The notes under the pieces were generated by a model. The model was not told the DNA's origin. It saw only the letters and a list, made by a program, of their open reading frames with translations, and made no database searches. The position numbers were made by a program, and so were the translations under genes. This document shows positions 35,934 through 48,837 of a stretch of 64,000 nucleotides of DNA, in pieces. This DNA comes from Cylindrodendrum hubeiense (lineage: Eukaryota > Ascomycota > Sordariomycetes > Hypocreales > Nectriaceae): assembly GCA_014621425.1 (NCBI GenBank), contig JAANBB010000096.1:44719-108718 (forward strand). The letters run 5' to 3'. Within the stretch, counting starts at the first letter, position 1; each line of letters opens with the position of its first letter.

Positions 35934-38704
35934 GTTGACGGAGTGGATCAAGTACATTCGAGTCTATTGTGTGAATGTCTGGTTGCGTTTACCTGTATAT
36001 GGGCTCAGCATGTTTCAAAGCATTATAGAGCGCGAAAGATGAGGGGACTAAACGGTGTTTTCGGGTTCTAGGATAATGGGATTGATTCCCTCGAGTGCTG
36101 CAACAGGCACACATGGGCTGGACTGGTGTTTATTCGTGGATGGATTGCATAGCTTTTGATATACCCAGACTCTCAGAGAGAGCAACATTTTTGGTAAAAG
36201 TTGGAAAATAATGAAAGACAGATTTAACCATCACGTTGACTGGTCTTGGCCAGTGTCCCTCAGTATTGTTTCTATTCCTCTTGGACCTTGCCGGCAATGG
36301 ATAGCTAGGAAGTGACTTGGACGACCCTTTGACCCTCGGTTTACTCCCCACCCGGAGCCCCAGGCTTGCTGCATAATGTACGTAGCGTGTAGGTAGGTAG
36401 GTGTGTAGTATTATGTCTTACCAGCGTTGGGTTAGATAGTTAGTGCCGCCGCCAACTGCCATCCGGGTGCCCTTAGCTCGACTACGTATCAAGTAACTTA
36501 CGGCATGCGTGTCACTGGCACCTTGAGAAACTAGGGAGCTCCGAAGTCTAAGCTGGTTCTGGCAACGGGGATCAAGGTCGGCGATCAAGGGGAAGAGCAA
36601 TTTAAGCGGGCTGGGGGTGCTGGGAGTCATGCAAATGCGAGAACTGAGAGGCTCCATCTTAGGTTTCCTGCACTGAAGTGGAGTTGGAGCTGGAGTTGGG
36701 AAAATGTCGAGGGCCGAGATGAAGATGAAGATGAAGATGAAGACGAGAGCAGAGCTAGCGCGGTCTATTTTTGGTAGCCATCTACTCGTGGCTGAGCAAG
36801 GAAAGGACCTAGAAGGCAAGCCACACATACCTATTTGCCTAAGGTAGGTAGGTAAGGTAGGTACTGCCGTATTCGTACGTGACATCACGAAAACGCAGGA
36901 AGCTATCACGTGCTATAGATGCCTGAGCAACCGCTCAAGTTGTCTAGGTAGACCCGTAGCCGGCGTCCTCTCTTCGTCTTGCTCTGGCTACTGTCCAAGA
37001 CGCGCCCAAGACGCAATCATTACTAGTCGCATTGGAATCGAGCGATGATGGATCCGAGTCAAACGACTAGATCGCGCCGATGGCGTCACCGACGGACGAC
37101 TGATGGACGACTGGTGGAAGACTCCCCCACGCTGCCAAGGCCCGCTGTTGCATCGCTGCGCATCTCTCGAAACTAGCCAAAACGTCAGCTCAGGGACAGC
37201 ACCGGTTCTCGGCCTCTACTCAGCGTAAGAGGGCACGCGGCCAACAAGCCAACAAGTTGCACAGATCACCACGCCCCACGGGAATGCCCCATCTCGCAAG
37301 CTCTCGGAAGCTCTCGTCGATCCAGCTCTGCCAGGGTTGCCAGGGTCGTGGGCCGTGAACTAAGCCGCTCCGCTCCGTGACGGTGCGGTACTGCCTGAAT
37401 GTACTCCGTACCGTGTGGCCGTGAGGAGGTACGTCCTTCGTCTTCTCTGTGGCTCCGTGACATTCGCGGCGTCACTCTGTAACTCTCCGCCCTCAGTGCC
37501 CGAGCCGAACCGACCCACCGGGGCACCAATCCAAGGTTGTGGCCTGGATGGAGTACTACTCTCTGTGCAGTACGGATACGTACTACGTAGTACGAGGTAG
37601 AGGAGTCTTCGCGCTCTCCGTCCCGCGCGCCACAGGCACTCAGACACACAGGCGCTGGAGGACACCCAAGTCATACGATTCCGCACCGCCACACCTGCTG
37701 ACGGTCGGGCGGTTCTTACAATCGACACTCGCGGATTGGCTCTTGCAGGCGACACCAAGGGACCCTGGGAAGTTGCTGGCAGGCCCCCTCCCATCTCCTT
37801 TGCCCCCCGGCAGCTCCCCTCGGGTTTTCCTGCCTGGGTGCCTCTGGAACCGCTGGGCCCTGGGGCGTTGGGGACTGATGGGTTGCGATGCCGGCCGGTG
37901 AGTGGGCGGGCCGTGACATACGACTCTGGGCTGTTGTCGGAATGGGAGGGACCGGCGGGCTCTGACTTGCTGGAAGGCTAGCGGAGTCAGGGTGTGGGAC
38001 GCTCGCTGGGACAGCGTGGGAGGAGCTCCATGCCTGAACCAGACGTGACAGCGGAGCCCCGTGACGATGACTGACTAGCATCGTCTAGCTGGTATTCCAC
38101 CGCGTACCTACACTGCGCTGCGCGCCGGGCAGTACTGTCGGTACCTCGTCTGCTCCGCTCTGCCTGTCCACTGCCTGTTCACTGCCTGCGGCCTGACTGA
38201 CTGGCCGCCAGAGCGACCGAACGTTGGGGCTGGTACATGCGGTACGCCCTGCGGCCATGCACAAGGTGCCCCCTTCTGCTCGAGGCGTTTCCCCATCGAG
38301 CAGCACACTTACGTTTGGGTCAGGCACCTCTTAGCTTAGCTGCCGTGCTTGCTTGGCTGCCGTGCCTTGTGCGAAGGAAGTCAGGCAGAGGTTGCGGCTG
38401 GAATAAATACCAACCGGCGCCCTCCCCCCATCAGCCGCTCTCCCTCCTCGATCCGACCTACACACCTTGCACCTACCGGATATCTTATACTCTACGACCA
38501 AGTCTACTTCTTATCTCACTGGAGATTTATTCTTGACTCCTATCTATCAATCTTAACTGCTGGCGAACTGCCTCCCGAGTCCAACTCAACTTACACCACC
38601 CTTCTTTCCTCTACCTGACAACACAACAACCGCCTGCGTCCCCGTCGACGTCTCCATCTCCAAACCCCTGCTTTATATATCAAATCAACTCACCTACCGC
38701 CAAA
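35934..38704. other. Intergenic region, DUF6536 gene / small ORF
   Basis: 2.8 kb with no gene supported. TAGGTA-type motifs occur at 36390-36402 and 36837-36864, and repeated GATGAA units at 36719-36743. Several GTACTCCGTAC and TACGTAGTACG inverted motifs occur at 37400-37595. From about 38390 it looks like the promoter and C/T-rich leader of the small ORF at 38705. Confidence 0.5.
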
Positions 38705-38923
38705 ATGTCGCCTACATACACCATGTCCGCCCACCTCTGCAAGCAGATCTACGCCTCGTGGCGTCAGACCCGACAGCCTTCGCCCGAGCCCGTCCTGTCC
38801 AGCTCGCCGCCTTCGCCCTCCCTGATGCGACCATTCTCCCGCTCTCCTTCTCCTCCCGCCCAACGCTCAGAACGACGGTCGTCGACTGCTTCAGATGACT
38901 GGAACGCCAGCAATCGTCGCTAA
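38705..38923 (+). CDS. Candidate small protein, 72 residues, unknown
   Basis: A short single-exon frame encoding a Ser/Pro/Arg-rich peptide (begins MSPTYTMSAHLCKQIYASWR, ends SDDWNASNRR). It was kept, unlike other short frames here, because its context looks genic. The ATG has an ideal fungal setting (GCCAAAATGTC). It is preceded by about 300 bases of C/T-rich leader with a GAATAAATACC TATA-like element near 38400. Ser-Pro dipeptides (PSPEP, PPSPS, RSPSP) suggest phosphorylation. The N-terminal 25 residues could form an amphipathic helix; the rest is disordered. No signal peptide or known domain was seen. I do not recognise it. Confidence 0.5.
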   Translation: MSPTYTMSAHLCKQIYASWRQTRQPSPEPVLSSSPPSPSLMRPFSRSPSPPAQRSERRSSTASDDWNASNRR

Positions 38924-41579
38924 ATGAGGACGTCGAGCATCGGGTCGCAACCCGAGTGCCAACGGGCGACGGGCTTGTGAACATTCACTTAATTCATACA
39001 TCATTTTATTTTCTATTCAAAGCTGGAGGACGAATGAGGAATCGATTTCTTTAGTCAACAACAGGACAAGGAAATAGGCAAAATTGGGATGGCAAAGGTT
39101 TCGGCGTATACATGACTTGCTGGACACATCATCTTGGTTGGGAGTCTTACTGTTTCTTGTCACCTTTGTGTGTTCATTTCCCTGAGAGGGATGCATGCAG
39201 CTCACCACTGCTGCAGTTCCTGAACGAACCAACACTCTGAACCGGGGGCTTGTAACTCATGGCTTCAACCAAGTCTTGTCTGCAATGCTCCTGGCAACCT
39301 CAACCAAACCCTCAAGAACAACAAATCCCCGACCACGACATTACCCATCTACGCGAACTAAATCAACAAATACACACCACACATACACACATACACACAC
39401 ACACACACACGATACCAACAATTTGGGTCAATCAAAGTGAAAGGGGCAGCCAAGAGAGAGACGAAACACCAACAACAAGAAGAAAAAAACCTACAGGACT
39501 CCGTCCAAGACTGCGAGACACGACACGACAGGGAACCAGACACATGTGGGGCCCATGCAAGACTCGGGCCCCATCACGGCATCGCGGTGTGAAGTGGCAC
39601 AAGGTCAGAGTGGCGGTTGACGCCCCACCTCGCCACTTTAAACCCTGGTCTAACCGTCGGTCTGGGAGTTCGATGGTTCTGCTGGACTGGCGACGATGAC
39701 AAACTCGGCGCGGTTGGAGTCTTTTTGTCTTTACTTTTTATGGCTGCTCCTGGGATCATTCGGGGAGAGTTTGACGTGAGGATCCCGTTGTTTGGCGGGC
39801 TCTGGAGAGAGAAATGCCGTGTTATTGCTTTCAGCCTTTTGTTATTGCTCGTTTGGAAACATCTAGATACCCGAAATTTCAAACCCATCTTTCAGTCAGA
39901 CAACAGTCAGACAGCGATCCGTGATGGGTGATCTCTGATCTAAGCCTGGCATCTGGGCTCGGCACTTAATTCAAGCAGATGAATCTGGAATGAAATCTGG
40001 ACCAAACCTTGCCAACCTTGCCAACCTTGCCATGGTCAGGTCGGATACGTACCTGCAAGTACAGCGCCCTCCAAGCCATCCTTGTACTGTCGCATTTTGC
40101 ATTCCCCACCCCACGCGTTGCCGGCTCCAGGTGGCGTGACCATCTGCCCATCCTGCCCCATCGACGCCAGGCCTGGGCCGGACCCCGCCGACACGGGCAT
40201 GAAAGGAGACGGGGAGGGGGGAGGGGAGGGCGGCGGAGCGTTTTCATTTGCTGCGCGGCCGGTTGTGGCTGGTGCTGTTTTGGTTTTGGTTGGCGAGCTG
40301 GGAGAACGTTTTACCCTTGTAAGAATTACTGTACATTCAGTACAGATCTGTAAGCAAGCGGTGGAAGCAGCGCGAGGTGTAAAGTAGTAAGCAGTGCAAC
40401 TTCCACCTCGGATGCTGACTTTGGATGAGGAATCTAGAACTCCAGATTACCTAGTTAGTTACGGAGTAAGTGTTCATCCTCTCAGGCTCTGAGGCATCAA
40501 GGCGCCGAGGCATCAAGGCCCCAAGGCTTCAACGTCCACTGGCTCCTGACTTCTCAGGCTCCCACGCTCCCATCGGCCAGGCTTACATGCCTCAACCACA
40601 AACTAACCAAGGTAGGCTTGTTCACCACTTCGCGATCCATTGCCATTGGTACTCGGTCCGTACACCATGACACTCTATTCTTCATCGGATCGTGTCGAGG
40701 GTCTTACCCGTGCGAACAGCTCCTGCCCTGCTGGCCCCAACAACGGGCTACTCCCGCCGACGCTTGCTGCATTCGTCTCCGTATTTCCAGGCACGCGCGC
40801 GCCACGGGAGTCCCGCACGGAAGCCCATCCTCCATCATCATCGCGACGCCGAAATAGGAGGAGCCCGTGGGCATCTCGCGTCGGCACTGATGTGGGGGTA
40901 CTTAATGAATGATGCTGATGAGACATGACGAGAGTCTGATCTGTCACGGCCTGTCACGGTCTGTCATTGTTCTCACTTGCTCGTTTGTCCTCTCGACGTC
41001 TTCTCGACGTCTTGACACTCGTCCTCCATCCTCCTCCCAGTGACCCTTGTACGCCAAGACCCGGCTTCCGCTGTGCTATCCATGTCAAGATCGACAACAG
41101 GCCAAACAAACCCTCTGCATAATAGCCTAATGTACGGCACGTACAAACGAGTCGACAACTGTAGAAATCAAAGCATCGTCGCTTCTCGCATTGTTCCTCT
41201 TATTTGTACTTTTCCACCTACACTGCTGTCATGCCTACGTACATACTTCTGCTACATGGGACAATTATATCATAACTTGTGTTGCTCGTCGACACGCTTC
41301 CTATTTTACTCCCTTTTTTTTTTTCCTTCTTGTTTGGCTTTTTGTCATTCTTCTCGTCATCGTCGTGGCGTCCATCGGTCGGTAAGTATCCTGTTCTTCA
41401 TCCAAGTGACGAGGTCAGTGAAACCCCGCTCAACCATTTCCCCTCATCCATCCAAAAGAGTAGTCCTGTCCGCCCGTCTATCCGCCGTCATCTATCGTCG
41501 CCAATGTTGAATATCCCCTTCGTCGACCTAGTCTCCACTTCGGCCTCAGTCTCCACCTCCATTCCCGCCGGCATCTTCT
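38924..41579. other. Intergenic region, small ORF / PSD2-type gene
   Basis: 2.65 kb with no gene supported. It holds a CA microsatellite (39373-39410), CCTTGCCAA triplication at 40009-40030, and repeated GAGGCATCAAGGC units at 40490-40520. The part next to 41580 should be the 3' UTR of the decarboxylase gene. Confidence 0.5.
39373..39410. repeat. CA microsatellite
   Basis: Near-continuous ACACAC/ACATAC dinucleotide tract in non-coding sequence downstream of the small ORF. Confidence 0.85.
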
Positions 41580-44500
41580 CTACATTGCCGACGCAGCCAT
41601 AGTGTTGATGGTAGGCTGGCTTGTCGGTCTGCGCGGCGGCTGGTCATCACCACTACCGTCCGGCGAGTCCTGCAGAGCCACATTGCCCTGGATTCGTCGC
41701 TTAGCATCCCGCTTCTCCGCATCTGTAATCTCCTGCCCGCTGTTGAGCGTGTCGGGCATCCACTGCGACTCCTCGGGGGAGTGTCCAATCGACATACCCA
41801 CTCGGACCTGCGTTCAACGTTAGCCATCTCTCTCCTCTTCATTCACGTTGTCACGCGTCACACGTCACTCCAAGCAATGCTTACCAGAGTCTCGATGGCC
41901 TCGCAGCCGTTGTCGACGAGGTCGTTGTCAAACGTCATCCTCCCAGGCTCAAACAACAGCAGAATTGTGCTGCCACCAAACTTGAAGTAGCCCAGTTCCT
42001 CCGCACGTCGAACTTGGTCGCCCTCCTTGCGGGTGATGACCGTGCTGCCTACCATCATGGCACCCACGCAAATCACCATGACACGTCCATGCTGCTCGCT
42101 ATCGATGGGCACCAGAACTCTCACGTTCTCGCCGTAAACGTCGAGCGCAGACCGGATCGCCATGGGGTTGACCGTGTAGTACTCACCCTCAATCGTCTTG
42201 GGCTTGCCCATGATACCGTCCACGGGAATGTGGAACCGATGGTAGTCCTGCGGCGCGAGTCGGAAGATGCCCAGCGCTCCGCCTTCGAACCGCGATACGT
42301 CCTCCGGGTACGCATCGCCAAGCAGTCGCTTCATGTTGAACTCGCGGCCCTTGACCCAGATCTTGGTCGCCTGCGTGAGTGTGTTGAAGACGACGCTTCG
42401 ACAATCAGCAGGTGACACAATGATCCGAGGGTTGTCGGGGGCCGAGCAGGGGCGAGCTCCGGGCTTCAGGGCACGGTAGAAGAACTCATTGAAGTTCTTA
42501 AACTCGTCTAGCGGCAGTAGTACCTCCGACATGTCGAGGCCGTGGAACTCGATGAACTTCTCAATCTCTTCCTTGGACGCGGGGTCATCAAACTTCTTGC
42601 CCTGCTTGATGCTCAGGCTCTTGAGCAGCTTTCGAACTGGTTCTTTGTCAGTTACACTGCAACATTCGGCGAGACTCGTCAAACTTACTTCGCTTGTTCT
42701 CCATTTCTCGCGACTTTAGGCCCTTGTAAAGGAGACGGATACCCAATCGCACGTAGACGCTCATCTTCTCCTCGTTAATCTGGCCCGTGATTCGGTCCTG
42801 GATGAGGATATTGGCCGAGTTGGCGCCCAGCTTGTAACCGCCGTACGAGATCTTGGTGATAACCTTGGAGTACCACTTTCGCTGGGCCTGGCTGGCCGTC
42901 ACAAAACCACCAACTAGGACATTATTGACCTGCCGCCAATCTTGGCTTGCGCACGTGGCAATGTGCGTGATGATGTCTGCGTCCTTGCGCTTGTTCAGGC
43001 GTGGCTGGTGGCAGATGGGACACTCCCGGATCTCCACCACGTGCTCGTCACTTCGATCCTCATCATCCTCCTTGTCTAGAGGATCGCTTTCCTCGCCCAC
43101 CGGTGTGTTGAGCTCGGGAACATTGATCTTTGAGGTTGACGTTTGGAGACCAGGGGATGCCTCCACGTCCAAAACGCTGGAGCTAGTCGAGCTGGCAGGA
43201 TCAGTATCGGTGCCCTTGCCAGGGATGTTGAGAAGGTTCTTCATGTCCGGAACAATGTTCTTGAGCTTGTCGGCGACAGTTCCCGAGGTCCGGCCCTTGG
43301 AGTCCAGCTGGTCTTCCAGGCAGGTCACGGTCTCGTCCATGGTGAGCTCCCAAACCTCATCATTGTCACTGCCATGGTGCGGGAACCGCTTGAAGAAACC
43401 ATCAATGGTGGTGTCGCTGAGCGTCGAACCCAGGGACTCGAGCATGGTTGTCAGTTCGATTCGGCTAAGCTTGCCACTCTCATCGGCGTCGTACTGGCGT
43501 AGCATGGCCCGCCAGAACTGTTGTCGGAGGGCGGGATACGGCATGTACTTGGCACGGAGGTAGAGAGTGGGGTTGTGCTTGTCCTCCCACTTTTCGAGAT
43601 TCTTCATCTTCAAGGGCACGACATATTCATTGAAGTCGGGGTCCTCAGTTTCTGAAGGCTCAAGGCCCTCGACACTGCTGGTAAGGGCATCAGTGGGTGT
43701 CAACAAACCACGATTGGCGGCGGTGGTCTGGGCTGCATCAATGGTCACTGTGCTCAGAGCGGAGGCGTTCTTGCTGATCGGGGGCCGGATGATCTTGCTG
43801 AGGCTCTGCGTAGACGAGGAGCGGGACATTCCGAGCTTCTTGAAGCGGGCTCGGGACGGTGGAGCAGACGGGTTCGGGACTCGGACATCGTACAGGCCAG
43901 TCTCTGGGTTCGCCTTTGGGCATTTTTCGATCATTTCCTTGACAGGTAGGTTGCACGAGGCGATAAAGTCGTTACCCGAGTACTTGTCATGGTCGATGAC
44001 TGTGAAGGCGAACGAGTATTGCTGCTCGTGGCCCTGGATATGGAACAACATCTTCTCGTTGAAGACCGGGTTGAGGCTGTGACGGACGCGCTGGGTGCGG
44101 TACGTTTTCTTTCCCAGTGAGGCCACGACAAAGGGATCCATGTCGAAGCTGGTACGGGTTAGGTTGGACTCGGGAGGTAGGTCTGTGATCTTGACGATCT
44201 CAAGGAAGATGATGCCGACAACATCAGAGCCATTGCTCATGAAGGCATACGGGTTGCGACGGCGTCTCCTCTTGAGGCCCTTGATGCGCAGGCGGCGTCT
44301 ACGCTTCTCGGCGGTCTCGGGCTTGGAGGGGTCTTCTTCTTCTTCGTCGAGGTCGTCGTCATCGTCATCATCGTCCTCGTCTCCGGTGGGATCCTGGGAG
44401 GTGGAGCCAGATTGGGGTGGGACGGTCGTCGGGGCCAGACTGGGTGTCATGGAGGGTGTGACGTTCCTTGAGGAGCCAACTGGGACGGCGCGAACAAGGG

Positions 44501-45398
44501 TGTAGAATTTGGCCAGGATCTGTTCGGGGGTGGCGGAGGGGTTGGAGTTATCGGTGAGGGAGAACTGCAGCTGCACCTCTCCGGAGACGACGCTCGTCTT
44601 CTTGCCGGGACGCTTGCTCTTGAGCGGGAACCAGGTGGGTTCCTGCTCGGCCTTTTCGTTCTGGAAGATCTCTTCGAGGGCGAGGTCGAACTCGCCGAGG
44701 TAGTCCTTGCCGAATCGGTCCTTATCCCAGCAAATGACATCAAGAACTAGGTTTTGGACCGAGGTGATGGCAATTTCTTCAGTCACATTCCATTCGGGGT
44801 TGAGTGTTTTGGGTTCGGTGTGGGTAGTGACACGGGCGTCGCCGAGGGAGAGAACAATATACTAGGAGGAGAAGAATCATAGTCAGGAAGAGCTCATTGC
44901 ATTGGAGAGCGGGCACTCGGAGATTTGGGCGCGGGATGGGGCATAGGATTGGGGGGTGACGGTAAGTACTCACTGGGTCTGAGGTGCCATTGCGATCTTT
45001 GGCAGCGAGGTTCCTGGCCTGTTCAACAAGAAGAGGAGTTGTCAGTCAAGGGTTCTTGTGTTCAAGTTCGTGGAGGAGCAGGACGGTTCGGTCGGGATAG
45101 CTGCCCTTTCGGGAGCGAGCGGGCAATAGGCGGTGTTGGAATTGTTGGAATTGCTGGAATTGTCGAGACGGTGATTACGCGGGGCGGGTTGTGCATGCAA
45201 GAGGGAGACAGGGCAGGCAGGCGGGCATGGTACCTTGATGATGGCGACCTTCAAGGCGAGGCCGTTGCCAGCATCCCGCGAAGGGCTAGTATCCGACTTG
45301 GAGGAGCGCATGGGACTGTTTGCTCTGCTGTTGGGGATGGTGGAGGAGGAGGAAGTCGACGACGACGACTTGAGGCGGGTGGGAATGATGCGCACCAT
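41580..45398 (-). CDS. PSD2: Phosphatidylserine decarboxylase, C2-domain type (PSD2)
   Basis: Exons, in order of translation: 45398-45234, 45018-44974, 44861-42689, 42636-41885 and 41807-41580, joining in frame to 1,120 residues. It decarboxylates phosphatidylserine to phosphatidylethanolamine. Domains: C2 at about 46-172 (ARNLAAKDRNGTSDPYIVLS), an Asp/Glu-rich and Arg-rich linker, a second C2 at about 283-395 (VGIIFLEIVKITDLP), an EF-hand loop at about 527-538 (DADESGKLSRIE), a CPIC...HIATC motif at about 684-706 and the decarboxylase domain from about 795. The self-cleavage site is GGST with Ser about 1017 (YFKFGGST), which yields the pyruvoyl group; a histidine-rich segment (DYHRFHIPVDG) is also present. 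Two C2 domains and no mitochondrial presequence point to the Golgi/endosome PSD2 form rather than mitochondrial PSD1. The short 45-nt second exon is unusual but keeps C2 sequence intact. Confidence 0.95.
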
Positions 45399-47540
45399 GA
45401 CGGGCTAATACTACTCAGCTCACCCGCTCAGTGGAGGGGCGAGCAAGCTGGGCATCGATCGACGGGCGATTGGGGGGGGTGTGGGTGGTGTGGGCGATGC
45501 GGCGCCCGGGGAATGGAGCCCTGGGAGTTCCCTGGGGGCGAGGCCCTGGAGGGGTGGATGTTCGGGGGGCGGATGTTCCCTGTTTGCAAGCCAAAAGGCG
45601 GGGCAACCTCAGCCGCTGGGTCAGCTCAACGACGCCGGCGAGGCTCTCTGGGCTCTCTGGGCTCTCTAGAGCTGCTAAGCTCGCTGAAGATGCTGGCAGG
45701 AGTCCCTGTAATTTAGCACAAGGAAGGTGGTCCACGTCTCCCGTTCCGTTCGGGTATGTAGCACACGCACGTCCTGGTCGTCCTGGTGGGTAGCGGGTGG
45801 GATCGCGCCGTGGGATTGGAGCGACGCAGCGCGGGGATCCAAAAGCGGGTGAGTGACGTAGCGGCCGCCCTGGACCGTCTTCCAACCAGCTTCCGTCAGC
45901 ACATGGCCGCACCAGAGAAGAAGGGGTGGATGAGCTTACCTGGAGTGTGACGAGTGCTGAGTATTGTTTGATGGCAGATGTCCCGTCGCCGTGGTTTCGC
46001 GTGGTTTCGAGTGTGAGCGTATCCGTGTCTGTCCGGAAGTGTTGCATTCGGCAGCCAACCAGGGGGGGGAACGGCAGCAACAGGCGGTCTCCTTTTCGTC
46101 CACCTTAAGCTCCAGATTCCAGGTCTAGCTCCAGGTCCGGCTTCAGCTACCTACCGCCTCTTATGTTTGCTCCGAAAAGCAGAGGTCCTCAGCAAATGCA
46201 AAACCACACCAGTCGACGGGCGTCTTCTGATTCTTGGCCTCGCGGTCTGGGGTCCTGGAGTCCTGGAGTCCTATTGGATCGCACGTAATGATAAAAAAAA
46301 GGTAGTCGTAAGGCCAAGCCACGGCCAAGCTCCAAGCCTCCCGATGACAGCGCCTTGGGAGTTGGTGGTCGCGTGGGGACGGGATCCGTATTTGGACGAT
46401 GGGTCGGTCGTTCTGAGGTAGCGTCTAGGTCGATTGAAGATTGTTGAAGTGAAGAAAGTTAATTCAGAAGAAAGATTGAAAGCTCGAGTAATAAATACGA
46501 AGGAAGGCGAGGGTCAGGGGGTGGAAAGGAGAAGCAAGTAGTAAGTACAACGTAGTCGAGCAGGAGAAGAGGAAGGGGAAGGAAGGAGGAGGAGCGAGGC
46601 AACGAGGGTTAGGGTTGGTCTGGATCTGGGACCGAGAGGCCTGGACACGGCAATGACAACTCGAACTTGCGGTTAGGCTCTTCAGTCCTGTCCTTGTCTG
46701 GCCTGGCGTATCTCGCCAAATGTCTCGTAATTCGTCTCGGCACCGCAACTTCTGTCCCCTCTCTGGCGTCCTTTTTTTGTCTCGGACGGACCCAGCCTAC
46801 TACGCCTCGGTGCAGGTGCTGGCTTAGCCAGGCCGACACGTGTAGGTCACCTCACCAATGCGCCGACTTGTTGGCCAGTGGCGGTCGCTATGGTTTCTTC
46901 TTTTGTTAAACCTGCCCTGCCGTGCTCCTGGGACCCCCGTTGTGTCATTGTGTCATTGTGGCATTGATGCGTCTGACGTCTAATTTCTGCAAACCTGCAC
47001 ATTTCCATCAGCCCTGGCATGGATGGCTGGATGGCTGCGCTACCGTCTGGGGTTGCGCAGCTGGAGGCCACTGGAACCACTGGGAGCCCGCTGCGACGCA
47101 GGCCACTGGCGTCAGTGCTGATGCTAACTCTCGGCCGGTGCGTGCCACAAGCCGCCGGCGTTGAGCTGACACGCACGGGGCACCGAATCCTCCAGCCCCC
47201 TTGAACCCTTCACCCTTCTTCACATGGGAGACGCAAAGCAACATGCGAATTGGACAAGAAATGTACTCTTGACTCGCTGAAAAGCCCCGAGCGGATACGC
47301 CGTAAAACATCCCAAAGTACCTCTCAATGACGGGCCGCCCCTGCTGAGGCATAATAACCCGCAACCCCGCCCCCCGGACCAGCCCAGAACCAGCAACTGC
47401 TCGTGGACTTCTGCCCCAGATCCTCGGACGCTTTGGTCAGTAAAGCGTGCACTTTGCGGCCCCTTCGGGCACTGGATTGCTCGTAAATCCCCCATTCTAC
47501 TGTGCCGCTTCTCCGGTGACCACCTCCCACATGCGGCCCT

Positions 47541-47557
47541 GGGGGGGGGGGGGGGGG
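47541..47557. repeat. Run of 17 G
   Basis: Uninterrupted G homopolymer in a non-coding spacer, followed about 50 bases later by a GAGAGA/GGGAGA tract. The exact length is likely unreliable, given homopolymer errors elsewhere in the window. Confidence 0.9.
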
Positions 47558-47610
47558 CCACGACGCCGACCCGACTCCCTCCACTCGGCTTCCGGAAATT
47601 AATAACAGCG

Positions 47611-47650
47611 AGCAAGAGAGAGAGAGGGAGAGAGAGGGAGAGAGAAAGAA
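47611..47650. repeat. GA-rich microsatellite
   Basis: GAGAGAGAGAGGGAGAGAGA-type purine tract, polypyrimidine on the other strand, in non-coding sequence. Confidence 0.8.
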
Positions 47651-48837
47651 CAGGAACTTTGGAGACGCTGGGGATCGGGCTGGGCTGCAGACCAATCCAA
47701 GCATGGCTCCTTTGTAGTTTTGCCCACCGTCACGGATTCGCCCTCATTATTTCGTCACCGCTCTTCCTCTCTCTTCCGCTCTCCACCAACGCCAAGGCCC
47801 AAGTACATGGCATCAGCCAACACCCAACACAAAACGGCCATCTTCCTCTCCGCTGAAACATACCCAGCGATCATTTGTTGGCCATCCCAACCATCATTCA
47901 TTCTTCCAATGAGGAGCCTTGCCTGTGAAACATCACCGACGCATGCATGACCAGTTGACCAGCTACAGCACCCGCCACCTCCGTTGCAACCGCACAATCT
48001 TGTCCGCAAGCCCCAAGTTGCCTCAGATTGACCACAACTCAATAATAAACGAGTACTATACTATTCTTACATTACAACCAGCACTTCATTCTGCCCAGCC
48101 AAAAATACAGCAGACACTCCCAGTCATCCCGACGTCACCTACATCTGTACTCCGTACAGATGACAATAGACAAGACACCTCTTGGTTTGCTTATCCGCCC
48201 CAGCAGCGCCACATGCCACCCAATCCACCCGTCCAAGCCTCTCTCTCACTCAAAACGCAACCGTGGCGTCAATCCGTCTCATCGAGAAAAAGAAAGCCCT
48301 TGTCCAGAAGACTGCATAATCGGTGAACCACACATCTGTCACCTGCGCACCAAGTACAGCATCTACTACAAGCGTCCTACCATCCTGCCGTCCTACCACC
48401 TCCTGAGACCTACAACAGACAATGCCACGCCTCCCGTCCCAACTCAGACCTTCTTTATCTCTTCGGTAACCCCCCCGCCCAATCACTTAAACTGGGACAT
48501 GTCTCATACTGCCATAATCAACGTCTTTGACAACACATTCTTTCTTATGCTACATGCGACTCTATGTCATGCCGCTCAGACAAAGGTATCTAAAAATGAC
48601 AACCGGCAAACGATACACCCTATCCAATGAACCCATCCATGTGCGTGCACCCGCTTCGTCCTTCTCATTTGCTGCCAACCCTTAACTCCAAAACGCCCTG
48701 GGCAATACCAAACCATGCCATGCTATGCCATAAACCAATCCCAAAACAGCATTCTGCTGCCCACCAAACTATCAAGTCTGTATCGCCAGAAAGGAATAAA
48801 ACACAATCCTCCTCTATGTAAAATCAAAAATCAAATA

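Larger units (their letters stand above)
45399..48837. other. Intergenic region, PSD2-type gene / C2H2 factor
   Basis: 3.4 kb with no gene supported. 45399-46200 is presumably the decarboxylase promoter. It holds a GCTCTCTGG triplicate (45650-45668), a GGAGTCCTGGAGTCCT duplication near 46254-46270, a 17-base G run (47541-47557) and a GA-rich tract (47611-47650). The A/C-rich right end should include the 3' UTR of the C2H2 gene. Confidence 0.5.

Noticed and set aside
47919..48326. 135-codon plus-strand frame near the C2H2 gene end
   Set aside because: Pro/Ser/Thr-rich product from A/C-rich non-coding sequence, poor start context and no conserved feature.
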